A stretch of 9,789 nucleotides of DNA from Kingella oralis (GCA_905373195.1 CAJPSG010000015.1:1-9789), one strand, 5' to 3'. Positions 1-6,511 are shown, counted from the first letter of the stretch. Notes: a model not told the origin generated them from the sequence alone. Translations and numbers: made by a program.

Positions 1-65
1 TGCGTGTGATGATTAAAAAATAGGCAGCATACTTTTTAGGACATCACCAAAATTTCGGCGCAACC

Positions 66-683
66 GTGTTCAAACAAATCAGCCAAAAACCTTATTATTG
101 CCTGCTATCAAAATTGCCCGATGGCTACCAAATCTGGCTCAACCGCAACGACCAATTATCAGACGAAGGCTGGTGGGCGGTATCGCTGCGCAACGACCAA
201 GGCGAGCGTATTTACACCGCATCATTTACTTTTGTGCCACCCAACGCGCTGCTGATTGGCTCCGTGCAAGGTCCCAACACTGCAGATGCTAAAGACGTAG
301 TGCGCCAAATGACCAAAACCCTGCACGGAATTCGTCCGCAACATTTTATGATTAACGCGCTGCAACTGCTTTCAGGCAGCCTGAAAACCACTCCGCTATT
401 GGGCATCGCGCAAGATAATCAGGTGAAATTGCGCTGGGCATTGAAAAAACGCGTGCAGATTGATTACGACGAACTCTGGGCAACCGCTGGTGGCACGCGC
501 AATGCGCAAGACGGCTATTGGCATCTGCCCGCCCGACCCGAGCGCAGAGACGAAACGGAAATCAAAAGCCAAAAGCGCGCGATGTACCGCCGCCGCTATG
601 CCATGCTGGATGAAATCGCCGCGCAAATGCAGCGCGTGTTTTCATCGTCCAATCATCATTCAACAAAAACAGAAAGCGAATAA
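66..683 (+). CDS. VirK/YbjX (DUF535) family protein, probably 5'-truncated
   Basis: This 205-residue reading frame matches the C-terminal two thirds of the DUF535 (VirK/YbjX) family. Family features I recognise are an IGSVQGP segment at residues 64-70, [10 protein letters not shown] at 83-92, DYDELW at 133-138 and the terminal signature [17 protein letters not shown] at 167-183. Full-length members are about 300 residues, so roughly 80-100 are missing. The only available start is a GTG with no Shine-Dalgarno sequence nearby. The frame stays open upstream to a TAG at 21-23, and that stretch reads LGHHQNFG, which resembles the conserved L-x-x-HY/HH segment of the family, so homology appears to extend above the GTG. 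The 5' end may therefore be broken. VirK-type proteins are linked to virulence or envelope traits in enterobacteria, but the biochemical role is unknown. A perfect DUS at 374-385 is translated in frame (SGSLK). The stop lies 2 nt before gatB, suggesting co-transcription. Confidence 0.72.
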   Translation: MFKQISQKPYYCLLSKLPDGYQIWLNRNDQLSDEGWWAVSLRNDQGERIYTASFTFVPPNALLIGSVQGPNTADAKDVVRQMTKTLHGIRPQHFMINALQLLSGSLKTTPLLGIAQDNQVKLRWALKKRVQIDYDELWATAGGTRNAQDGYWHLPARPERRDETEIKSQKRAMYRRRYAMLDEIAAQMQRVFSSSNHHSTKTESE

Positions 684-685
684 CC

Positions 686-2116
686 ATGACCTGGGAAACC
701 GTAATCGGCTTGGAAATCCACGTCCAACTCAACACCCAATCCAAAATCTTCAGCGGCGCATCCACCGCATTCGGCGCAGAGCCGAACGCCCACGCCAGCG
801 TGGTGGAATGCGCGCTGCCGGGCACGCTGCCCGTGATGAACCGCGAAGTGGTCGCCAAAGCCATCAAGCTGGGCTTGGCTTTGGGCGCGAAAATCAATCA
901 GAAAAACGTGTTTGACCGCAAGAACTATTTTTACCCCGACCTGCCCAAAGGCTACCAAATCAGCCAGTTAGACCTGCCGATTGTGGAGCACGGCAGGCTG
1001 GAAATCGTGGTTGGCGACGAAGTGAAAACCATCAACGTAACCCGCGCCCATATGGAAGAAGACGCGGGCAAATCGGTGCACGAGGGCTTGGACGGCGCAA
1101 CGGGCATAGACCTGAACCGCGCGGGTACGCCGCTGCTGGAAGTGGTGTCCGAACCCGAAATGCGCTCTGCCGCCGAAGCGGTTGCCTATGCCAAAGCCTT
1201 GCACGGCTTGGTTACCTGGCTGGACATTTGCGACGGCAATATGGCGGAAGGCTCGTTCCGCGTGGATGCCAATGTGTCGGTGCGCCCCAAAGGGCAGGCG
1301 GAGTTCGGCACGCGCCGCGAGATTAAAAACCTCAATTCGTTCCGCTTTTTGGAGCAGGCGATTAACTATGAAGTGGCGGCACAGATTGAGCTGCTGGAAG
1401 ACGGCGGCAAGGTGCAGCAGGCGACCATGCTGTTTGACCCCGACAAGGGCGAAACCCGCGTGATGCGCCTGAAAGAAGACGCGCACGATTACCGCTACTT
1501 CCCCGACCCCGACCTGCTGCCCGTGATTATTTCCGATGAGCAGTTGCAAAAAGCCCGCGAGCAGATGCCCGAGCTGCCCAAAGAAATGGCGGCGCGTTTT
1601 GTCAACGAGTTTGGCGTCAGCGAATACGATGCCCGCCTGCTCACGGTTTCCCGTTTTCAGGCTGCCTATTTTGAAACAGCCGCAAAAATAAGCCAGCAGG
1701 GCAAACTGGTTGCCAACTGGATGAACGGCGAATTGGCGGCGACGTTGAACAAAGAAGGCTTGGAGCTTTCAGGCTGCCCCATCGCCGCCGAACGCCTTGC
1801 CGCTCTGGTGGGCAAAATTGCCGACGGCACACTCAGCAGCAAGCTGGCGAAAAAAGCATTTGAAGCGATGTGGGCGGAACCCGAAGCCACGATTGAGCAA
1901 ATCATCGACAAATACGGCTTGGTGCAAATTACCGACACCGGCGCAATTGAAGCGATGGTGGACGAGGTGCTGGCGAACAACGTCAAAGCCGTGGAGCAGT
2001 TTAAAGCGGGCAACGAAAAAGCCCTCAACGCGATTGTGGGGCAGGTGATGAAAGCCAGCAAAGGCAAGGCGAATCCCGCGCAGGTGCAGGAGTTGGTGAA
2101 AGCCAAGCTGGGCTGA
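686..2116 (+). CDS. gatB: Aspartyl/glutamyl-tRNA amidotransferase subunit B
   Basis: GatB is the kinase/transamidase subunit of the cytoplasmic GatCAB complex, which converts Glu-tRNA(Gln) to Gln-tRNA(Gln) and, where relevant, Asp-tRNA(Asn) to Asn-tRNA(Asn). The 476 residues are normal full length. Visible motifs are the N-terminal GLEIHVQL (8-15), [13 protein letters not shown] (82-94), HMEEDAGK (122-129) and the GatB signature [17 protein letters not shown] (143-159). The C-terminal YqeY-like helical tail ends [26 protein letters not shown]. The Cys pairs that bind zinc in some GatB proteins are absent (FSGAST and VECALPG instead), as is common in proteobacteria. The ATG lies 2 nt after the DUF535 stop, with a purine-rich AGAAAGCGA just upstream inside that gene, so translation may be coupled. 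gatA and gatC are not in the window. A perfect reverse-oriented DUS at 1656-1667 encodes FQAA, and a one-mismatch copy lies at 1768-1779. Confidence 0.98.
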   Translation: MTWETVIGLEIHVQLNTQSKIFSGASTAFGAEPNAHASVVECALPGTLPVMNREVVAKAIKLGLALGAKINQKNVFDRKNYFYPDLPKGYQISQLDLPIVEHGRLEIVVGDEVKTINVTRAHMEEDAGKSVHEGLDGATGIDLNRAGTPLLEVVSEPEMRSAAEAVAYAKALHGLVTWLDICDGNMAEGSFRVDANVSVRPKGQAEFGTRREIKNLNSFRFLEQAINYEVAAQIELLEDGGKVQQATMLFDPDKGETRVMRLKEDAHDYRYFPDPDLLPVIISDEQLQKAREQMPELPKEMAARFVNEFGVSEYDARLLTVSRFQAAYFETAAKISQQGKLVANWMNGELAATLNKEGLELSGCPIAAERLAALVGKIADGTLSSKLAKKAFEAMWAEPEATIEQIIDKYGLVQITDTGAIEAMVDEVLANNVKAVEQFKAGNEKALNAIVGQVMKASKGKANPAQVQELVKAKLG

Positions 2117-2132
2117 TGCCGCGCCATGGATT

Positions 2133-2268
2133 TTCAGGCTGCCTATTCGGATAAGGCAGCCTGAAAACGCAAAGGCAGCCTGAAAACGCAAAGGCAGCCT
2201 GAAAACGCAAAGGCAACCTGAAAACGCAAAGGCAGCCTGAAAACACCCAACCCCTTTTCAGGCTGCCT
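2133..2268. repeat. DUS cluster with a 19-bp tandem array
   Basis: After gatB there is one inverted DUS (2133-2144), then five head-to-tail units starting at 2154, 2173, 2192, 2211 and 2230, each AGGCAGCCTGAAAACGCAA, then another inverted DUS (2257-2268). The period is exactly 19 bp. The fourth unit has one G-to-A change (AGGCAACCTGAA) and the fifth diverges after its DUS (ACACCC). The outer inverted copies can pair with array copies, giving hairpins that could terminate gatB transcription. The core 12-mer is the Kingella-type DNA uptake sequence recognised by the competence pilin ComP in Neisseriaceae (family knowledge). Confidence 0.93.
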
Positions 2269-2290
2269 TATCACAACAATCGGACACACA

Positions 2291-2782
2291 ATGAACATCA
2301 GCTTTTCATGCAACATAACAGGCAGCGGCGGGCACAATCTTATCCGCCTGTCTCTGCATATCGGCGACACCATACTCGGCGAAGGCTGGGAAACTTTGGG
2401 CTTACCCGCCGCCGCCCTGCAAGACGTGCTGGCAAACCTAAACACGCTGCACGCCAACCCCAGCACCACGCCGCTGCGCGACATCCGCCCCGCCCAAGCC
2501 GAAGCATACGTTTTTACCCAACACAACGCCCTGCCCTGCGGCTCATCCGCCTTTGACGGCGACCGCCTGCTGCTGTTCAAATCCGAACACCGCAAAAATC
2601 CGCACAACCACCGCTACACCGCCCTCTGCCAAGCATACGGGCAACAGGCGTTAGTTATCCCCGATTTCCCGTTTGCCGACTACCAACGCCAGATACGCCG
2701 CCTAACCCACCGCCTGCTCGGCATCCAGCAGCCGCTGGGCGGCAGTTTAACAATTTATCCGTGCGGCTCATCCCTACAATAG
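2291..2782 (+). CDS. Hypothetical protein, 163 residues
   Basis: I do not recognise this protein. It starts at an ATG 22 nt after an inverted DUS, with only a weak purine stretch (CGGACA) as a possible ribosome site. It has no evident signal peptide or membrane segment and looks like a soluble cytoplasmic protein. The N-terminal part is rich in small and hydrophobic residues; the middle has HRKNPHNHRYTALC; near the C-terminus there is a basic helical stretch (YQRQIRRLTHRLLG), and the protein ends YPCGSSLQ. GC-rich third positions and codon use resemble the neighbours, which supports a real gene. It is a single gene bounded on both sides by dense DUS hairpins, so it is probably its own transcript. 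The TAG stop overlaps a one-mismatch DUS (GGGCAGCCTGAA, 2782-2793). Function unknown. Confidence 0.7.
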   Translation: MNISFSCNITGSGGHNLIRLSLHIGDTILGEGWETLGLPAAALQDVLANLNTLHANPSTTPLRDIRPAQAEAYVFTQHNALPCGSSAFDGDRLLLFKSEHRKNPHNHRYTALCQAYGQQALVIPDFPFADYQRQIRRLTHRLLGIQQPLGGSLTIYPCGSSLQ

Positions 2783-2896
2783 GGCAGCCTGAAAAGATGC
2801 AGAAACGTTTTCAGGCTGCCTATCGCGCAAAGGCAGCCTGAAAAACGCAAAAACCATTTTCAGGCTGCCTGATTACCCAAACAAAGGCAGCCTGAA
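2782..2896. repeat. Five DUS forming two hairpins, likely terminators
   Basis: DUS copies alternate in orientation: 2782-2793 (forward, one mismatch), 2810-2821 (reverse), 2831-2842 (forward), 2859-2870 (reverse) and 2885-2896 (forward). The pairs 2782/2821 and 2831/2870 each give a stem of at least 12 bp with a 16-nt loop. The first sits directly at the stop codon of the upstream gene and is the likely terminator. Inverted DUS pairs downstream of genes commonly act as terminators in Neisseriaceae. Confidence 0.9.
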
Positions 2897-2924
2897 AACC
2901 CATCCCACCCCAAAAGGAAACCCC

Positions 2925-3758
2925 ATGCGAAACGACGACAACTACTACGGCTACAACGACTACAACAGCAGCGTGCTATACCTGCTGGAACAGCCCGCCT
3001 CGCGCCCCGTGGGCGATGCGATTGTGTGGCTCAAACACCTGCTGATGCTGCCGGGCGGCAAGCTGCCGCAATGGATTTTAACGGCGGCGTTGATGTGTAT
3101 CAGCACGGCGGTGATTTGCGGGGGGCTGCTGTTTGTGCTGCATCTGCTGGGCTTTGAAGAAGCGTTAAAACAAAAAGAAGCGTGGACTTGGGCGGCGACG
3201 ATTCTGTTTATTTTGTTTGTGAATATGCTGCCGCTGTTTTTTATGGCGGGGTTTGTGTCCATTGTGGCGGGCGTGGCAGAAGAGGGTGAATTTACCTTTG
3301 GGCGGCTGTTTGCAGGCTTTGGCGACCCTACGGTGCAGTTGATTAAGCTGTTTTTGTTTTGGCTGCTGGTGGCGTTTGCGCTGGGCATTGTGGCGGGCTT
3401 GGGCATCAATGGGGGCTGGATGTTGTTACTCGTGGTGCTGCTGCTTTTGCTGTGCAACTGGATGGCATTGCCGTTGATTATGCTGCAAGGCGTGTCGCCA
3501 CTGGATGCCATCTGGATGAGCCTAGTGGGCAGCCTGAAAAACATTGTGCCGCTGGGCGGCTTTGTGTTGGCGATGCTGGCGATGGTGCTGGGCATTTCAT
3601 TTTGGGCGGCGGATGGGCTGCGTTTATTGATGCAGCATGGGAATAATTGGCTTTTTCTGCTGCTGTTGGCGATTTTTTATACCGTGCTGTGCGCCGTGTT
3701 TCCGATTATCAGCTATGTGTCGTATCGCAATATTTGGACGGGTGCGCCGCTGGAATAG
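2925..3758 (+). CDS. Polytopic inner-membrane protein, BPSS1780-like
   Basis: A 277-residue integral membrane protein of unknown function. The N-terminus is polar and Tyr/Asn/Asp-rich (residues 1-16, DDNYYGYNDYNSS). About six hydrophobic segments follow, roughly at 50-75, 88-116, 138-160, 163-187, 207-229 and 241-266. The pattern of a membrane-embedded FFMAGFVSIVAGVAEEGEFTFGRLFAGF (105-132), then ALPLIMLQGVSPLDAIWMSLVGSLKN (181-206), resembles the BPSS1780 family of betaproteobacterial membrane proteins; this assignment is from recall and is only moderate. The start is well supported by AAGGAAA at 2914-2920. A one-mismatch DUS at 3527-3538 is translated in frame as part of GSLK. The TAG stop overlaps another one-mismatch DUS (3757-3768). 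No neighbour hints at its role. Confidence 0.85.
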   Translation: MRNDDNYYGYNDYNSSVLYLLEQPASRPVGDAIVWLKHLLMLPGGKLPQWILTAALMCISTAVICGGLLFVLHLLGFEEALKQKEAWTWAATILFILFVNMLPLFFMAGFVSIVAGVAEEGEFTFGRLFAGFGDPTVQLIKLFLFWLLVAFALGIVAGLGINGGWMLLLVVLLLLLCNWMALPLIMLQGVSPLDAIWMSLVGSLKNIVPLGGFVLAMLAMVLGISFWAADGLRLLMQHGNNWLFLLLLAIFYTVLCAVFPIISYVSYRNIWTGAPLE

Positions 3759-3765
3759 GCAGCCT

Positions 3766-3962
3766 GAGACCTTTGCAAAACCTAAAATGAAACAAAAAAT
3801 AGTTAAATCTCCGTCATTCCCGCGTAGGCGGGAATCTTGGTTAAACTAAAACAACAATTTGTTTTTACAATTATTTCTGAATATCAAACAAGATTCCCGC
3901 CTGCGCGGGAATGACGGCATTTTTTGTTTTTCAGGCTGCCTCAGGAGTTTTGCAAAGGTTTC
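3766..3962. mobile_element. MITE-like element with IS1106-type ends, inserted in a DUS
   Basis: The 197-bp element has 16-bp terminal inverted repeats with one mismatch: GAGACCTTTGCAAAAC at 3766-3781, and the complement of GAAACCTTTGCAAAAC at 3947-3962. From memory GAGACCTTTGCAAAA is the end sequence of the neisserial IS5-family element IS1106. There is no transposase frame, so it would be a non-autonomous derivative. It is flanked by AGCCT on both sides (3761-3765 and 3963-3967). Removing the element and one AGCCT restores TAGGCAGCCTGAAAA, a perfect DUS at the stop codon of the upstream gene. A 5-bp duplication is longer than the 2-4 bp common for IS5 relatives, so one matching base could be chance. 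The element also carries two dRS3 sites and an internal DUS (3930-3941). Confidence 0.75.
3811..3917. repeat. Inverted pair of dRS3-type repeats
   Basis: Two 20-bp sites match the neisserial dRS3 pattern ATTCCC-N8-GGGAAT: 3816-3835 (N8 = GCGTAGGC) and 3893-3912 (N8 = GCCTGCGC). They lie inside a larger 28-bp inverted repeat (3811-3838 against 3890-3917, one mismatch) with a 51-bp AT-rich spacer. In Neisseria, dRS3 repeats flank intergenic mosaic (NIME) units and serve as insertion sites for filamentous prophages. Nothing phage-like is present here. Confidence 0.85.
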
Positions 3963-3987
3963 AGCCTGAAAAACCAACGGCACAAGT

Positions 3988-4014
3988 AGGGTGTATGGCT
4001 TTGCCACGCACCCT
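3988..4014. repeat. Imperfect GTAGGGTG/CACCC hairpin
   Basis: AGGGTGTATGGC (3988-3999) and GCCACGCACCCT (4003-4014) form a 12-bp stem with two adjacent imperfect pairs and a TTT loop, followed by TTATTTT. It could be a REP-like palindrome or a terminator for plus-strand transcription leaving the BPSS1780-like gene. Confidence 0.55.
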
Positions 4015-4098
4015 TTATTTTGAATATGGCTAAACGCTCACACGTCCCACTTGCTTTGGGCGCAACACCAAGCAGTTTTGCGTTTTCAGGCTGCCTCT

Positions 4099-4240
4099 AT
4101 GGCACATCGGCGGCTTGCCAACATTTCATCAATCAGCAAACGCAACCCAATGCTGCAAACCATTTAGCAACGAGCCGTCGCCGCTCCATCTGCGTTTCAG
4201 GCTGCCTCAACGCGGGTGCAATATTTGAGGCAGCCTGAAA
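4099..4240. repeat. Unnamed ~140-bp repeat, copy A
   Basis: This stretch has the same block order as 8883-9020. Block 1 is TCGGCGGCTTGCCAACATTT (4107-4126; 18 of 20 bases match copy B). Block 2 is CGCCGCTCCAT (4179-4189; 10 of 11). Block 3 starts at 4194, covers a DUS and CTCAACGCG (20 of 21), and is followed by a forward DUS (4228-4239). The distance from block 1 to block 3 is 87 bp here and 84 bp in copy B. The sequence between blocks has diverged. The two DUS (4196-4207 and 4228-4239) form a hairpin. No credible protein is encoded. Confidence 0.65.
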
Positions 4241-4352
4241 CTTGCCCCGCGCTCCTACGGCTTGCTGGCAAGCCGTGCACTGGCATCAAAAGCTGGCGTG
4301 GGCGGGTGTTTCAAACCCGTTGGCGCATTTTGCACTGAGGCTAAAAATAATT
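4241..4352. other. Gene-free stretch with small inverted repeats
   Basis: No reading frame here is convincing and no tRNA can be folded. There is a perfect 7-bp stem with a two-base loop (GGCTTGC-TG-GCAAGCC, 4259-4274) and a short CGGGT/ACCCG hairpin further on, before the terminator at 4353-4379. A small plus-strand RNA ending at that terminator is possible, but I see no clear promoter. Confidence 0.35.
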
Positions 4353-4379
4353 AAGGGCAGATGGAAAGTCTGCCCTTTT
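4353..4379. terminator. Rho-independent terminator, probably for hemC
   Basis: AAGGGCAGA (4353-4361) and TCTGCCCTT (4369-4377) form a perfect 9-bp stem with a 7-nt loop. On the minus strand the stem is followed by AATTATTTTTA, and on the plus strand by TT, so it best serves hemC, whose stop is about 50 nt upstream on the minus strand. It may also end any plus-strand transcript. Confidence 0.75.
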
Positions 4380-4428
4380 GTTATCGTCTGGTGTTAGAAA
4401 TTTTTGCCAAAATGGTTTTCAGGCTGCC

Positions 4429-5370
4429 CTACCCCGCCTCGCTCAACACCGCCGCAATCAATTCCCGCGCGCCATCGTCTGCCAATTTCTTGGCAACGGC
4501 GCGACCGAGCGCGTCGGTGTATTCGGCGGGGGCTTGGGCTTGCGCAGTCAAAATCACCGAGCCATCGGGATGCCCCACCAAGCCGTTGAGCGTGAGCAAG
4601 CCGTGGTCGTTGGCGGTGCAATAGGCGGCAAGCGGCACTTGGCAGCTGCCGCCCAAGGCGCGGGCTAGGGCGCGTTCGGCGGTTACGCAGGCGGCGGTTT
4701 TGGCGTGGTTGAGCGGCAGCAGCACGTCAATTAAGTCGGTGCGGTGCGCAGCGATTTCTATGCCGAGCGCGCCTTGCCCTGCGGCGGGCAGGCTGTCGGC
4801 GGGGGAAAGCACGGCTTGGATGCGTGCGTGCAGCCCGAGCCGTTCCAGCCCTGCGGCGGCAAGGATGATGGCATCGTAGTCGCCGTTATCCAGCTTGGTG
4901 AGGCGGGTTTGCACGTTGCCGCGCAGCGGGCGGATGTTGAGATGCGGGAAACGGGCGCGCAGTTGCGCTTCGCGGCGCAAGCTGGATGTGCCTACGATTG
5001 CACCGTGCGGCAGCTCTTCCAGCCGCGTGTATTGGTTGGAAACAAAGGCATCAAACGGGTTGGCACGCTCGCCAATCGCCGCCAGCGCAAAGCCTTGCGG
5101 CAAATCCATCGGCACATCTTTAATGGAATGCACGGCTAAATCGGCGCGATTTTCTTGCAGCGCGGTTTCCAGTTCTTTGATAAACAAGCCTTTGCCGCCG
5201 ATTTTGGACAGAGTTTTGTCTAAAATTTGGTCGCCCTGCGTGGTCATGCCGAGGATGTGGATTTGGCATTGCGGGTACAGGCTTTGCAGTTGGGCTTGGA
5301 CATGGCGGACTTGCCACATGGCGAGTGCGCTTTCGCGGCTGGCGATGGTGAGGGTTTGGGGATGGGGCAT
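4429..5370 (-). CDS. hemC: Porphobilinogen deaminase (hydroxymethylbilane synthase)
   Basis: HemC polymerises four porphobilinogen molecules to hydroxymethylbilane in cytoplasmic haem synthesis. The 313-residue form starting [20 protein letters not shown] matches the usual length; an upstream in-frame start at 5436 would add 22 residues unlike the family and run through a DUS, so I reject it. Visible motifs are KGLFIKELE (60-68), HSIKDVPMD (81-89, with the catalytic Asp85), [11 protein letters not shown] (127-137), [12 protein letters not shown] (146-157), [12 protein letters not shown] (194-205) and [16 protein letters not shown] (232-247). Cys243 is the attachment site of the dipyrromethane cofactor. 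No strong Shine-Dalgarno sequence precedes the ATG. The TAG stop overlaps a one-mismatch DUS (4418-4429). nsrR lies 173 bp upstream on the same strand, but an inverted DUS pair between them suggests separate transcripts. Confidence 0.97.
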   Translation of the reverse strand: MPHPQTLTIASRESALAMWQVRHVQAQLQSLYPQCQIHILGMTTQGDQILDKTLSKIGGKGLFIKELETALQENRADLAVHSIKDVPMDLPQGFALAAIGERANPFDAFVSNQYTRLEELPHGAIVGTSSLRREAQLRARFPHLNIRPLRGNVQTRLTKLDNGDYDAIILAAAGLERLGLHARIQAVLSPADSLPAAGQGALGIEIAAHRTDLIDVLLPLNHAKTAACVTAERALARALGGSCQVPLAAYCTANDHGLLTLNGLVGHPDGSVILTAQAQAPAEYTDALGRAVAKKLADDGARELIAAVLSEAG

Positions 5371-5389
5371 GATGTTTTGCGGATGGAAT

Positions 5390-5449
5390 AGGCAGCCTGA
5401 AAGGGGTTTTGAGCTTGGCAGAGCGCGAAAAGCCACTTTCAGGCTGCCT
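5390..5449. terminator. Inverted DUS pair between nsrR and hemC
   Basis: A forward DUS at 5390-5401 and a reverse DUS at 5438-5449 form a 12-bp stem with a 36-nt loop. A further reverse DUS at 5534-5545 overlaps the nsrR stop. On the minus strand the hairpin follows nsrR and precedes hemC, so it could end nsrR transcription. It also lies in the hemC leader, so part of it may be transcribed with hemC. Confidence 0.6.
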
Positions 5450-5543
5450 TAGGTTGAAAAATAAGATTAAGCGGTTTGTTTTTGCTGCGCAAAAGCGTGT
5501 GAACGCGTTATAACTTCGTTGCAGCCTTTGCTTTTCAGGCTGC

Positions 5544-5993
5544 CTATGCGAGGGTAATCGGGATTTTGTTGGCAACAGGGCGCAAGATTTCGTGCGTGGG
5601 CGCGTTCACCAAATCCGCCAGCGTGTAGCCATCCAAATGATTGATAAACGCGATTAAGCCGCTGTTTAAAATTTGGCTTAATCGGCAAGTGGGGGTAATC
5701 AAGCATTGGTTGTTGTCGCCAAAGCACTCGGCAAGCTGCAATGGCTCGGTTACGCGCACCACCGTGCCCACGCGGATTTTTTCGGGCGGCTGGGCGAGCT
5801 TTAAGCCACCGCCTTTGCCGCGTATGCTGGTTAAAAAACCGCCTTTTACCAGCGCGGTTACCACTTTCATCAAATGGCTTTTGGAGATGTTGTATGTTTC
5901 GGCGATGGTAGCGATGTTTACAAGGCTTTCATTATTGACGGCGGCGTAAATCAGCACACGCAGAGCGTAGTCGGTTTGTTGAGTTAAATACAT
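5544..5993 (-). CDS. nsrR: NsrR, Rrf2-family nitric-oxide-sensing repressor
   Basis: A 149-residue Rrf2-family regulator. The N-terminal winged helix-turn-helix reads MYLTQQTDYALRVLIYAA (1-18), with VNIATIAETYNISKSHLMKVV as the recognition unit (25-45) and IRGKGGGLKLA as the wing (57-67). The three cluster-ligand cysteines are Cys90 (AECFGD), Cys97 (NQCLI) and Cys103 (PTCRL). That spacing is typical of NsrR, whose [Fe-S] cluster reacts with NO and releases DNA, inducing NO-detoxification genes. I chose the ATG at 5993 because MYLTQ is the universal family start; an upstream TTG at 6023 would add ten unrelated residues. The divergent hemerythrin-like gene and nnrS fit its regulon. The TAG stop overlaps a perfect DUS (5534-5545). 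Confidence 0.94.
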   Translation of the reverse strand: MYLTQQTDYALRVLIYAAVNNESLVNIATIAETYNISKSHLMKVVTALVKGGFLTSIRGKGGGLKLAQPPEKIRVGTVVRVTEPLQLAECFGDNNQCLITPTCRLSQILNSGLIAFINHLDGYTLADLVNAPTHEILRPVANKIPITLA

Positions 5994-6004
5994 GTTGTTA
6001 TTTT

Positions 6005-6071
6005 GTTGCAGGGTTAAGGGCAAAGTTTCATAATACGCGCATCTTATACATTAAGTTTTAACACAACACAA
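6005..6071. promoter_or_regulatory. Divergent promoter region with candidate NsrR operator
   Basis: The nsrR-hemerythrin gap contains an imperfect palindrome, CTTATACATTAAG (6043-6055; CTTA-N5-TAAG). On the minus strand a TATAAG -10 (6043-6048) with TTGTGT 17 bp upstream (6066-6071) could drive nsrR. On the plus strand TTGCAG (6005-6010), an 18-bp spacer and CATAAT (6029-6034) could drive the hemerythrin-like gene. The palindrome overlaps the first promoter and the start region of the second, as expected of an operator. It is not a full match to the NsrR consensus I remember, so assignment to NsrR is inference. Confidence 0.4.
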
Positions 6072-6098
6072 CAAAACAATAAATAGGAAACGCAAATT

Positions 6099-6467
6099 AT
6101 GAAACGCCATTCTGTTTTAATTGAGCTATCGCAAGAACATCATCACACCCTTGCCCTGTGCCTGCGCATTTTGCGCGCGCCCGAGCAAAACCATCAAACA
6201 GATATCACCGAGCATTATGTTGATTTAGAACAGCATTTTATCCACGAGGAAACGTTGTTTGCGCCTCTGTGGGACAAACTCAACCGCCCCGAATTGCGCC
6301 AGCGCTTTGAATACGACCACGCCGAATTGCGCCGATTATTCCGCGAAGCGCAGTTTGACCACGCCGAATGGAACACCACCTTCGCCACCATGTTGCGCGA
6401 CCATGCGCGGTTTGAAGAGCGCGAGCTGTTCCCCGCGATGGAACAAAATGCCTTGCCCCCAGAATGA
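6099..6467 (+). CDS. Hemerythrin-like (HHE) domain protein
   Basis: A 122-residue single-domain protein with the His/Glu pattern of hemerythrin-like four-helix bundles, which bind a di-iron centre. Candidate ligands are in ELSQEHHHTL (His14-16), LEQHFIHEETLFAPL (His46, His49, Glu50, Glu51), YDHAELRRL (His74) and DHARFEERELFP (His102, Glu106/107). The start ATG is preceded by AATAGGAAACGC, a good Shine-Dalgarno sequence. It is cytoplasmic and much shorter than the ~220-residue RIC/YtfE/DnrN repair proteins, and it lacks their N-terminal ScdA domain, so it is not a standard RIC. Position between nsrR and nnrS suggests a role in NO or oxygen sensing, storage or protection of iron centres. The exact substrate is unknown. 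Confidence 0.88.
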   Translation: MKRHSVLIELSQEHHHTLALCLRILRAPEQNHQTDITEHYVDLEQHFIHEETLFAPLWDKLNRPELRQRFEYDHAELRRLFREAQFDHAEWNTTFATMLRDHARFEERELFPAMEQNALPPE

Positions 6468-6469
6468 TT

Positions 6470-6504
6470 TTCAGGCTGCCTGATGCGGTAATAAAAGGCA
6501 GCCT
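6470..6504 (+). terminator. DUS-based hairpin after the hemerythrin-like gene
   Basis: A reverse DUS (6470-6481) starts three bases after the TGA stop. AGGCTGCCT (6473-6481) pairs perfectly with AGGCAGCCT (6496-6504) across a 14-nt loop, but the second arm is not a full DUS because the sequence then changes to TGCCCC. There is no clear T-tract after it, so termination may be partial and some read-through into nnrS is possible. Confidence 0.5.
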
Positions 6505-6511
6505 TGCCCCT

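Noticed and set aside
21..35. Possible DUS at the left edge (AGGCAGCATACT)
   Set aside because: Only 8 of 12 positions match, so it is probably chance.
968..1549. Long minus-strand reading frame (193 codons) inside gatB
   Set aside because: It is an antisense shadow of a GC-rich gene; the gatB frame has clear motifs throughout and the shadow protein resembles nothing.
2133..2268. CRISPR array, suggested by the regularly repeated 19-bp units
   Set aside because: The spacers are identical 7-mers and the repeat is a DUS; there are no unique spacers or cas genes.
2960..3595. Minus-strand reading frame of 211 codons opposite the membrane protein
   Set aside because: Shadow frame; the plus strand has a strong ribosome site and a coherent multi-helix protein.
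4020..4238. Plus-strand frame of 72 codons in the repeat region
   Set aside because: It runs through two DUS and copy A of the repeat, has no ribosome site and no family resemblance.
4300..4320. tRNA-like T arm (GGGTGTTTCAAACCC)
   Set aside because: No acceptor, D or anticodon arms fit around it.
5371..5436. Upstream start for hemC adding 22 residues
   Set aside because: The extension is translated from a DUS and does not match the conserved HemC N-terminus.
4744..5452. Plus-strand frames opposite hemC
   Set aside because: Shadows of hemC, whose family motifs fix the strand and frame.
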